Shown here piece by piece: positions 10,501 through 22,500 of a DNA stretch of 64,000 nucleotides. The stretch covers positions 24,977,252 through 25,041,251 of the forward strand of contig JAKZAP010000004.1 of the NCBI GenBank assembly GCA_023053575.1, written 5' to 3'. The translations under genes and the position numbers were made by a program. This DNA comes from Branchinecta lynchi. Lineage: Eukaryota; Arthropoda; Branchiopoda; Anostraca; Branchinectidae. Within the stretch, counting starts at the first letter, position 1. Each line of letters begins with the position of its first letter. The notes beneath the pieces were generated by a model. It did no database searches and was not told the origin of the DNA. It saw only the letters and a program-made list of their open reading frames with translations.

Positions 10501-13500
10501 TAGAGTGGTTTTACATTATGGATTATGGAGTTTAATTTTAGATTATAGGTGGTGTGTGTTGTGTGGTTTGAAGTGTGTATGTTTGTTTAGAAAGAGTAGG
10601 TGACGTTAAAGAGATTAAGGAAATATTAACGTCAGCGAGTGGAGGAGGAGTCGTAGCCCAAAAATTAAACAATCAAAATGTTTGGAAATATGCTACGCGA
10701 GTCTAAAAAAAAAAAAAAAAAAAACTTTCCGTAAGGATGTGTAGCAATTATTATATTATTGCAAATGAATCCCGTGTTTCGACCAATGTTGTGCTGGTAG
10801 GCCCAGCTCGCCAAGATGGAGATCAGCGAGGAAAAAAGCGTCATCCTGCGGATAAATTTCCTCAAGAAAAGTTTTGAAGATACTGAAGCGGAGGTGGGCC
10901 TTAAACTAGTCGTCATCGATAAAAATCTGAGATGGGATTCCCAAGTTGATAAAACAGTCAGTAAAGGAGCTGGATTGCTGAGATCATTCGCTCACCTGAA
11001 GCGATTTGTTTTTTCCACCCAGGTACTGACTAACGTTTTAAAGATCTAGATCCTACCTGCCCTAGAATATGGGTGCCAGGTCTGGCATCCAGGAATAACT
11101 AAAAGAGGATTGAAAAAATTCAAGAACGGGCTTGCCTGATCATTCTCGGACAAAATCACACCTCTTACGAGAACAGTCTTCCCACACTCGGGCTCAAGTC
11201 ACTGTCTGAACGAAGGCATGAAGCAGTTATGAGGTTTGGGAACCAGTGTCTTGCTTCCGAAAGGCACAGTCAGATCCTACCCGACTTGGCGGCGCCTACG
11301 GTCGATGGTCCCGTGACAAGAAGTAAAGCAGCCTCAAATGTCACCCTAAAGCAACCACCTGCAAACTCCAGCGAGCGATACAATTCATCTTTTGTCCCCT
11401 ACTTTGTTCAGCACTACAATGCCAGAAATGTATATATATATATATACGTGTATTTAAAAGCCAGTGGCCATATACACAACTACAAACACAAAAAATAAAC
11501 GTAAAAGAAAAAAAACTAACACTCAACACCTTCAAGTCGCTGCCTTCCGCGCCTCCACGCCTTTCTCTATAGAGCAACATAACGCAATAATCGAATCTCT
11601 CGAAGTAGTCCTGTTATGGAGACATCCCATAGCACTTTGCTCTGCAATAGTCCTCCTAGTTATTCCCTCCATCTATCGCCTACTTTTTTATATATCTCTT
11701 CGGTTTTCATCACCATCATTAATTTCCCGGCATCGTGACAATAGGTCACTCGGTCTTTATCCTAGCTTCAGTTAGCTGCTCGCTAATCCGAGGTCAGGCT
11801 TTGATCCATTTTCATTCAAGTATTTTGGCTGCGGAATAAATCCGCAGCCAAGGAGAGTTCTCTTTCATCCTTGGTCGGAGTAAGACCTCCGTTACTCTGT
11901 ATTATAATTTATGGTAAGGACCAGTTTACATATTTAGTTAGGGACCCATTAGTGCTATATTATATGTGTCACACTCTTGTACACGATTTACATGAGATAA
12001 ATTAATTATAGACGTTATGGTCCATCTCGGCTAGTAGGCCTCGGGCTTGACTGGATATGTGAATTCCAGCTTCGCTAGAATGTGTGAACCAGCTTGATTA
12101 GGGATTTCTGGATTGACTGAGGCTGAGCTATAGAATTCCCTGAGACTTTCCCTTGTCTCTTTTGTCCGGTTTCCTGACTGGTCCTGGGGCTAGTGGGCAC
12201 CTACGGTGTCAGAATGTCTTCAGCCCACACCCCAGGAGCCTTATCTTCATTAAACCTCGCCTCCACTCGTCCATCCTCTTAACAGTCCCCAGAATACCAG
12301 GGAGCAAGTAAAACCCCTCGAAAATATTTATCCCTCAAATTCACCAAACTTTGGCAACTTGTCTTGTTTTTTTTGTGTGCTCATTTTAATTTTAATTTTT
12401 TTTTTTTTTACTATGCCACTGACAATGCCACTGCTATTTTGTAAAATATTCTGGCAAATTACAACGATTGGTTGATTGATTGAAGTCTTGAACAGTAGAG
12501 GTATGCTTATCTAAGAACAAACTTCATCCAAGATAAGTATACCTCTACTGTTCTTGTACATTGATCGAATATTGAACTTGCAAATGGCAAATGTGATTAT
12601 TATTTGCAGTAAAAATATGTTATCTTACCGAATGTTCGGAATGACTGTTGGATCCATTGGCAGAAATAAAAGTAAAATATTGGTGAGTCAAAATTGTTCC
12701 TTGAATTAAAGTATCAATAAATAAACAAATATATTTCCGTGCAGTAAACAAACTTTCTTATCTTTACTGTTTTGAAAAAATATGTTATTACTAAATTGGT
12801 TGATTTCATCGCAGCAATTAGACACTTAAAGCACCGTGCAAATCAAGGGCGTGTCCAGGGGGGAGGGGTTGACCCCCCCCCCCCCCCCGAAAGGCACCCC
12901 CCCCCCCCCCGCCGAAATAAATTCCTGGATATGGGCCTGGTGCAAATTTAAATAACTTCCCACTATCAGACCTCTAGTGTACACTACCATTTGAAAGTTG
13001 AGTGCCTCATGAAGGTCAGGAAATTACGGATTAATTCTAGTCGTAGAATGAAATTGAGTGCCGGTTTTCATTTTAGCCCTTTTTTTCCTTAGGTCGGCGA
13101 CAAAGTCTTATCTGTTAACAACGCTTCCTGCGTCGAAATTGAACATTTTGAGGCCGTCGAGTTCCTCCGAGCTTCGGGTACTCTCCTTACAGTACGAGTG
13201 GAGAGGGAAGTGGCGAGACTACAACCCTTCGTCCAGATGCGACCGTCCAATCACAAGCCTCTGAGCGTCACTTCCAGTAATGCCAGCAGTGTTTTCCACA
13301 CAAGTGCTCCCCCGGTTCCAGCGCCACGGCATTCCATATCTTCTGTGTCTAGCTTAAGCAGCTATCCCGCGTCTCCACCTGCTAGTGCCACGTCGGTCTT
13401 TAGCTCAACTCCGGCTCAAGGCTATGAGAGAAGAGGTAAATAAGTTTCATTACCGAGGATTTGGTTCAGTTACAGGCGTTTTTTCGCGACACAATTGTGT

Positions 13501-16500
13501 GGCACACAATTTTTTTTTTGTGTTTAAAAAAAAGGTTTAATTTTCAAAATACGATTGTGCCACACAGTCCAGCCACAAGTTGAGACTCGCGGAAACGCCT
13601 TTTTGTCTACTTTTTGGGCGGTGATTTCAAATGACTTTACCTTCCTGTGCAAAAAGGATCCTCAGTTTTATGTCTACAAGCTTGTGAAAGTAGTTAATTT
13701 TGTCATTTAGTTATTTTGCTGCTAGATTTGAATTTCCCTCCAGAATCTAGCCACAAAATCGACAATCACCTCTGCAGCTGGTTGTCGAATTCGAGCCACA
13801 AAAATCGTGTTGGTCGCGGAAACGCACTTTTTGGCCGCACAAAAGAAGACGGAAAAGCTCTTTTTTTTAGCCACAATCGACCCACTCTCTGGATATTTCT
13901 ATCTTGGAGAAGGGGCGTTAATCAACTCATCGTCAGCATTCGTCAGGTCTGCCTACTGTTTTACAGACATGCCTGCTTAGGTAGAAAATCGTGCGTTAGT
14001 AAAGCTCACATTAGTCGTTCTAGCCGAGTGTTGCAGGGGACGGTGGAATGAGGACCAGTGGATCTCTGATCGAGACCTTACCTGAAAGCCAGTGTCGTTG
14101 TCTGTAAGGCTAACTGTGGAAGTTCAAGCAGTTAACGCGGTACCTTAAAGTTTCACTGAAAAGCCAACTTATTTTGGTTTCAGTTGATTGAATATATTAA
14201 ATTATTCAGATTCTAGGATTTCTTTATTATCCACTATCTGCTTTTGTAGTGACATTCAGAATATCTCCGGCCGTCGCCACAACCCAAATTCTACTATGAC
14301 GCGGAAAATTTGAATCTCAACACAAGTGCGGCTTTTCAGTAGCCAGTGGTAGGTGCGGTGAAGATTGCTTAGTGCCTGAACCCAAATTTTCAGTAATTCC
14401 TTTTTTTTTTTTTTTTTTTTATTCCCGCGTAGCTTCTTTTTCATTTGTTCTTGCTTTGGATTGAACCAAAACAAGTGGCTACGTCTCCACCTCCAACTCA
14501 GTGACGTTACTACAAAATTTACGTAAAAGTTTACCCTACTTTAACGTCACCTACACTTTCATCTTAAACCTATTATCTTTGTAATTTATCAACTCTAAAT
14601 TTAACTTCTCCTTTCAAAATTTTAATTTTTATATTAAATATTCTCATCAAAACTCACTCTCTCATTCAAAAACCCTTTCTCCATAGAATCTAAACCTACA
14701 ACCTAAATCTACCCTTTTTTGATTTTTTCTAACAATATTAAATTTTATCTACCATATTTTACAACCATTCAATATATTTCTTCTTTACTATTAATCTACT
14801 CATACTTTTAAAACCTGGCAAAAACCCAAAATATGTACAATTTTTTCCACTTCGAATCAAGCAGTCAAATTTTATATTTTCGATCAGGAATAAACAACCA
14901 CCAAAAAACAAAAATTTTAAAATCACGCACTACCTGTTTCAAGATGCTCTACCGTCCTTAGAGAATCTCTCTTACAGTAGCAAAAAGTTACTTCAATGAA
15001 AAAACAACAAAAAACCTTAAAACTTATTCCTTCACTCACCTACAAAAAAACAACCAAAAACCAACAACCAAACTCCCGATTTAAAATCTCCTCCTTTACA
15101 ACAAAGGAAAACTAGCAAGGACAGGTAAAAGCGCGTAGAGGTACCACAAATCCGACAGGGAAATTCCACTATTCGAAAATCGATTGTTCGTAATAGCGAG
15201 CAACCAAGTAACCCAATTTCATCGGGTCTTCAAGCCTATTTAAGTGAATTAGGGGTGGGTAACTAGATTGTCCTGTCTCAGCCTTTTTCGGTTAAACTTT
15301 AAGAAATGCTAGGGAAAGGGCGGAATGCATCTGATAGTTAGCCCCCGACGACGAAAAGGTTTTTTTGCGCCGCATCTTCTGAGCCTGAAATCAGGTTCGT
15401 TTGTTCCAGCAACTGCCTGACGAGGACCTTTGCAAAGAATAGCGAAATATCGCTGACGAATATCGTAACTGGCTGTTCGGGTTTGAGCCATTTATTGGGA
15501 TCTTAGAACGTAAGTGGAGGGATACCAATGACATCGAAAAATTTGTCCGTCTGTCCGTCCGTCCGTCTGTCTGTAAGCATGATAACTCTCGAAGGGAATG
15601 AGATATTTTGATGAAGCTTAGTGTGAGGATTCTTTGGGTCATCGGACAGGTCAAGTTCGTAGATGGGCTTTGTAGCCCTACATTTAGGGTTGGGGAGGGG
15701 GGTTCAGATTAAGAGGCAAACAAAACATTTTGAAACAGCTAATGTGATAACTGATTATGGGATAAGAAGACATGCTGAACACGATGATGAAAACCATTTT
15801 CTTGCCGGACATATAGTTCGTCCGGAATCCGGCAAAAATCGGAAAGTTTGTTAAAAGTAAAAGTTTTATTTGAAGTTGATTAGATGTTCGATTGAGGGGT
15901 AAGAAGACATGCTGAACGCGATGATGAAAACCATTCTTTCCCCGGACAAGTAGTTAGCCCGGAATAAATATTCTTTGAGCCCAAGCTGACTTTGAAACAT
16001 TTATTCAAACAGTGTTTACTTCGGATACGTCAGCTACGATTCTTCATCAGCGATATTTCGGCCCTTCTTGGCAAGGGTCCTCGTCAGGCTGGAAGCTGAC
16101 CGGGCGTCAGCCCGGAATCCGGCCAAGATCGGAAAGTTTGCTTAAATTAAAGGTTTTATTTGAAGTTGATTAGATGTTCGATTTAGGGGTTATAAGACAT
16201 GCTGAACAGGATGTTGAAAACCATTTTCTCGTCGGACAAGTAGTTCGCCCGGAATCCGGCCAAAACCGGAAAGTTTGTTAAAAGTAAAAGTTTTATTCGG
16301 AGTTGATTAGATGTTCGATTTAGGGGTAAGAAGACATATTGAACATTTATGTGAAAACAATTTACTACTCGGACAAGTAGTTCGCCCGGAATCTGGCCCA
16401 AACCGGAAAGTTGTTAAAAGTTAAAGTTTTATTTGTAGTTGATTAGATATCCGATTGAGGGGTATGAAGAGAAGCTGAATCCGTGTATGATAATCATTTT

Positions 16501-19500
16501 TTACCCGGACATATAGTTCGACTGGAATCCGGCTGGAACCGGAAAATTTGTTATAATTTAAATTTTTATTTGAAGTTGATTAGATGTCCAGTATTGGGGA
16601 AAGCAGATACGCTGAGTTCATTTTTGAGCTTTCTGTTTTCGCCGGACAAGTAGTTTCAGAATTCGGCCGAAACCCGGAAATTGACATGAAGTTTTCGTCA
16701 AAACAGATGTGACTTATAGCGGTAAACACACATGCTGAATCAATATCTGAACTTGGTTTTCTCAGATGATTAGCTATTTGGCCTTAATGTGTTTCTGAAT
16801 TTTAATAGTAAAAATGTTCAAGGAGATTGGCGAAGACTGGATCTTGCGAAGACAAGACCCAATTGTCTGGATCAAGTATTTGAATTTTTGGGATCCCATC
16901 CCCACAAATACAAACATCACTAAACAGAAATACACTGTATATAAAGGAACTGACACACCATAAAAAGTAAATACATTTTCAGTCTACAAAAGCAACTGAG
17001 TAAAATGGGGTCTCGACTATACCACGCTCAAGCGTTTGGACGCTGTCTGAATCTATTACTTCTACAGGTGAACTGTTCCACGGTTCATTTGCCCTATAAA
17101 CGAATGAGTACTAGTCAATATTTGTACGTACAGTTTATAATGGCGCCGGCGGGTTGTATGATAGTGACTAAAAATGACGAAAAATGAATTGGGTCAAGAT
17201 CATCTACTCCTTAAGAATCCGAAATACGTTCATGATATCACTATACGTCTTCGAATAGTCTGCTGTTAAGGTCTTCATTGTTTAGTGTATTTATATCCAC
17301 AGCTCGGAATAGCCTGTGCCAAACACCGTTTACCCTATTTCAACGCTGGGCACCGAAACCTTGTCTTAACTTACTAAAAATAATTTTGACGGTTGTTTTC
17401 TTATCAGTTTCATTCAGCCAGGATGCCGTTTGGAAGTAAGGAATTCATATCATCATCCGATAAAGCTGATATGTAGCTGATAAGCTTTACTTTACCCAAT
17501 TCACCAGGCAAAAGTGAGCTAAATTTTAACAATAATGTCTCACTGAAACGTATCTATGGTTGAACTTACATTTCGTCTAAACAGGTGTTTCTGTACCCGC
17601 CACACCTGTATCTGGTCTTCGAATGTACAGTCAACCCTTGAATTCTTCGCAGCTAACCACGTCACAAGGAAACATTTCTCAGGTAAGTTCAGCCTCTTTA
17701 ACAGCTTTTAAACCTTCGGTAAGCTTAGATAGACTTTCCCACTCAGGCTGCTCGTGAAGTATGCTTTTCGAATTTCATGTCATTTCTGATGAACGTAATC
17801 TGTGTCACCAACCAATATGTGCTCGAGAAAAAGACCTGGACAGCTTCGCCCGAACTGTAAAGTTCAGTCGTTTAATTGATCTCGCTGAACGATACAATGC
17901 GTCGATATGTAGTATTTGACATCAAATAGCAAGACCAAAGGTTTCGATGGGATTCCATTTTTTTTTTCATTAAGAGCTAATGAGATAGTCGATGTAAGGG
18001 TAAGAAGATACGCTGAACAGAAATATGAAATTTTCTTGCCGGACAAGTAGTTCGCCCGGAATCCGGCCAAAACCGGAAAATTTGTTAAAAGTAAAAGTTT
18101 TATTTGAAGTCGATTAGATGCTCGATTTAGGTCTAAGAAGATATGCTGATCATTTATATGAAAATCATTTTCTCGTCGGACAAGCAGTTTGCCTGGAATC
18201 TGGCCGAAACCGGAAATTTGTTATAGTAAAAGTTTGATCTGAAGTTCGTTAGATGTTCGGTTTAGGGGTAAGAACAGATCCACTTTTGACGATTATTTTC
18301 TACCCGGACATAAGGTTCGCCCGGAATCCGGCTGAAAGCGGACAATTTGTTCAAAGTTAAAGTTTTATATGAAGTTGATTAGACGTTTGAGATAGGGGTA
18401 AGGCGATACGCCCAATTTGTTTTGAGCTTCAGTTTTTGCCAGACAAGTAGCTCGCCGGGGATCCGGTCGAAACCGTAGATTTTGCAGAAATAAGGGAGGA
18501 AGATTTGACTAATTTTATCTAAGTAGATATGAAGTATAGCCTATAGCGGTAAATACACACCTGCTGAACCATATCTGAACTTGATTTTCTCAGATGATTA
18601 TAGCCATTGGCCTTCTTCTGTTTCTAAATCTTAATAGTCAAAATATTCAAGGAGTCTGGCGAAGACCGGATATATTCAAGACCAAATTGTCTGGATCAAA
18701 TAAAAATTTGTAGGATCCCATCGAAAGCTTTGGTCTTGTTTATCCAGACAATCGGGGCGTTTAGAGTTCTAGTCTTCGTCATACTGCTTAAACACTTGAC
18801 TATTTATCACTATTCAGCCGTTTGAGAATGAACATAAATGGTACCGTAGTCGTGATTTATTGAAAAATTACGGCCAAACGGCTCAACTTCAGACGAAACC
18901 GTTACTTTTAGCAAATTCTCTGGTTTTGGCCTGATTCCGGACGACCTGTTTTTCCGGCGAGAAAATTTTCGTACACAGATTCAAGGAGTCTCTTTACCCC
19001 TACGTTTAACCTCTAATCAAATTTTACTTTCAACAAATTTTCCGGTTTTGACCTGATTCCTGGCTAACTGTATGTCCGGAGAGAAAATAATTTGCATATA
19101 CGGATTCACTGTATCCCCTTACCTCTGTATCAAACCTCTAATGAACTTCAAGGAAAATCTTTAATTTTAACAAATTTCCTGTTTTGGCCGGATTCTGGGC
19201 GAACTGTACCTTCGTGGAGGAAATAATTTGCATACGCAGATTCAGCATGTCTCCTTATCCCTGTGTCGAACTTCTAATCAACGTTTAGTTAAACTTTTAC
19301 TTTTAACAAATTTTCCAGTTTTGGCCTGATTCTTCGCGAACTATTCCAGTGAGAAAATAATTATCATATACGGATTCAGTATGTCTGCTTTCCCGTGAAT
19401 CGACTTTCTCATTAGGTTTAAAAAAAAATATTTGTTGGTCCCTTAATTTGAACCCCACCCATAAAAATAGAGCTACGGAGACCGTCTACGAACTTGACCT

Positions 19501-22500
19501 ATCCTTTCACCCTTAAAGTTCAATGGGCACATCAAACTACCCCAATCCCAGTCTGTAACAACCTAGGAACAATGCTTACCCCCTAGATCACCAGCTTTTT
19601 CAACAGTTTCCTCTCTGTGATATTTCAAAGCGTAATTTTTTGGGCCAGTACTTGCTCAATTTACTAGCTTGGACAAAGATAAAAGTTATGTTTCTTATAA
19701 TACATAGTAGATCTTTATTTTATGCATAAATCAGCTTGTATAATTCAGATTCGAATAGGTTATTTGTTTTTGAATGATTTTTGTAGCTATGTTATTTTTT
19801 ATAAGCTTATTGTATATTCTGGTACATTTTATAAAGCAAGTTAATCAAGCTTCACAACACCATTCCACAAAGAAAAACTTATCACAGGCACTTTAAGTCA
19901 TGGAACTTCTGATGAAACACTAGAACAATCAGGTAAACTGCATCTGCGGCTTGACTTTGGTGACATCTCAACATATTCTTTTCAATCAAGCATTGCTGGG
20001 AGTTCTTGAATTTCCTGCCAGGATATCCCAGATCCTAAGATTTGGATCGCGGAAATGCCAGAGAGGTAAAGACAAGGGATTATAAGAAAACGGCCGATTT
20101 TCGTAGCGCCTTCTAAAGGAAGTCGGAAATGTTTATTTGTGAAGCATTCAATACAAAGTAAAGCATTAGAAGTGCCCATTGTGTTTTAAGAGTCCTCACA
20201 CCAAGTTTGAACAAAATATCTCATTCCCTTGGGTTGCTGACGTGCGTACAGACGGTTGGACAGACGGACAACTTTTACGAAGTCATAAATCATTGGGAAA
20301 AGCCTGTGAAAAATTATTATTTTTGTATGTTTCGAGGGGGACTCCCCCCCCCCCCCCCCCCTCCTGCATACGGCCTTGGTTGTAGGTATCCCTCCACTTA
20401 AGTTTCGGGATCGCAAAAATATGTCATATCTTGTGACACGTTTCAAAATCTGTCAACATTTTTCCAAAACCGGTAGAGCCGACATATAGAGCGTGTTCCA
20501 TCCTACTTACATCGTCAAATCAACAGACTCTCTACGGTGGCTCGGCATAACGTTCAAATCTTCATTGTCAAAATTTTGCTCTTCGGTTGTTCAAGAAGTT
20601 TATAAATCAATCCGTAGCGCCTATGGGCGCATCGTCCCCAACCGGGGGCGCTATAATCGTAAAGCATTGGGAAATTTGTACAGCACCTTCTGCGCTCCTT
20701 CTATACTATTTCGTTCTGGCGTCACTCATGTTCTGCGAAAGAAGGAGATTAAAAAGATGAGATCATGTTATTTTAAATATGCGAAGCACCTGCTCCACTT
20801 GTCGATATTATGTCATAACCATACATTGACCGAGAAATTCAAAATTCAAGATGCAAGTGCTTTCCAAAATCATGGACAACAGGGCCCAACCAGCGCACGA
20901 CGTCGTCCACTCCTTCCTGACCGAAGATTGTGTTTGTGTTTTGTTTATTTTTATTTATTTTTTTCCTTCGTTTACTCCGCCTTTTCAAAATGGCGGGTCA
21001 TAAATAAATTACTTACTTACCTGAGTTACTACGCATGACGTCACGAATTCTGGCTTTTTGCCGTCAAGGCTGGACGACTTTAATATTTTCCAGGAGAATA
21101 TCATGCCAAGGGCGAATCCAACCAATCACGTTGCAGAGATCCGTAGTTACTACGCAGTGTAGTAAGCAAATAGTAACTATTAGTTACTATTTCGAGAAGG
21201 CTGGAACGGTCGGCGTAGCAACTTTTGGTGAGGTTGGAACGGAAATAGTAACTAAAACAAACACGGTCATATCTACGCTTTACAGTTCCCAAGCTACAGG
21301 CAAAAGTGCCGAGGCGCCTTAGCGCTTCCTCCACGCGAACATTCGAACGAATAATGAAATTCTTAGAAATCGACGAAATTGTGCAATTTGCTTGAGTAGA
21401 AGGGTATCGAAACAACAGATCGATGTAATCTTTTAATCGGAAATCATCTCGTCCGGCATCCAACACATATCCATCCATTGGAAACAAAAGCTTGTGCGTA
21501 CACTCTGAGCGTGTTCCAGCCTTCTAACTATAGTAACTTAAACGCGTCGGTTGCTGCTTGGTCATTTCCAGAAAAAGATAGCGTTTGCTTATGGCATGAT
21601 ACTGGCTAATAAAAGACGACTGGACCGAACTATTTTGGCTGATTGTGCAACGCTGTTTCGCTTCCACATTATCTGTACCTCAGTCCGTTTTGGCGAATTT
21701 TTAGCCAATCTGATAAGCGAAAATACGGTCTCTGTCCTATAAGTACGCGAAATTTTTGCTGCGGTTACCTCCTTGGAGCAGAAATCGTTTTGTAACGAGA
21801 AATTGTAAAGTGTCAGATCCAGATTCGGTACTAGAAGCCCAAACAGCTCGCCGTAATTCTAAAGTTGCTTCCCACCCTTGGGAATCTGTGCTGAAGCAGT
21901 AGGTGTGCCCGTCTTTGAGAATTTGTTGTATTGTTTATCAGTTATGTGTAGATATGTAACACTTTCTGTTTTTTGTCTCTTTGATATGTAAATAAATAAT
22001 GATATATATATATATTAGTTACTATTTTCTTTCCAATCTCGTAAAATGTTACTACGCTGACTGTTCCAACCTTCTGGAAATAGTAACTGATGTTAACTAT
22101 TTGCTTACCGTGCTCGGGAGCATAGTAAGCGTGGTAATTACGCATCTTTGTAACGTGATTGGTCGGGTTCGTCCGTGGCATGATATTCTGCTGGAAAATG
22201 GAAAAATCGTTCCAGCCTTGACGGCAAAAAGCCAGAATTCGTGACGTCATGCGTAGTAACTATCGTAAGCAGGGTGGAACACGCTCTGTAGGCTAATGTC
22301 CACGTGGAGCATTGAACCCCTTTTTGGGATCCCAAAACGTAAGTATTTTCTCGCCGGACAAGTAGTTCGCCCTAACCGGAAAGTTTTTTACAATTAAAAG
22401 ATAAGAAGACATGCTGAACACGATGGTGAAACAAGTAGTTCGCCCGGAATCCGGCCAAAACCGGAAAGTTTGTTAAAAGTAAAATTTTTATTCGAAGTTG

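Larger units (their letters stand above)
9167..13092. other. Intron 3 between the two PDZ1 exons
   Basis: Holds a dispersed repeat (9181-9566), a LINE-type 3' end with TTGA repeats (about 9890-10016), a reverse-transcriptase LINE fragment (10790-11430) and a solo-LTR-like repeat (11612-12284). These are followed by a pre-miRNA-like hairpin (12490-12553) and a homopolymer MITE (12844-12939). The region 10020-10780 is A/T-rich with strong strand asymmetry (G/T-rich, C-poor) and no coding. Confidence 0.6.
13436..17584. other. Intron between exons d and e
   Basis: 13480-13900 has several short dispersed motifs (agccacaa, cgcggaaacgc) and an acacaattgtgt palindrome, with no coding. A poly-T run sits at 14401-14420. 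The region 14500-15120 is strikingly G-poor and A/C-rich on this strand, like the antisense LINE at 25057-26088; no intact frame was found. 15490-16900 is a minisatellite element with a retroposon inside. 16960-17580 shows nothing recognisable. Confidence 0.55.
18880..20420 (-). repeat. ~135-bp minisatellite element, copy 4, antisense and interrupted
   Basis: Reverse-complement units (ttccggttttgacctgattc, tacggattcag) run up to 19512. The element resumes at 20190 (agtcctcacaccaagtttga) and ends with its inverted 5' end (ggtatccctccacttaagt) at about 20410. It is split by TTAA MITE copy B and, further on, by a homopolymer MITE. Confidence 0.7.
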
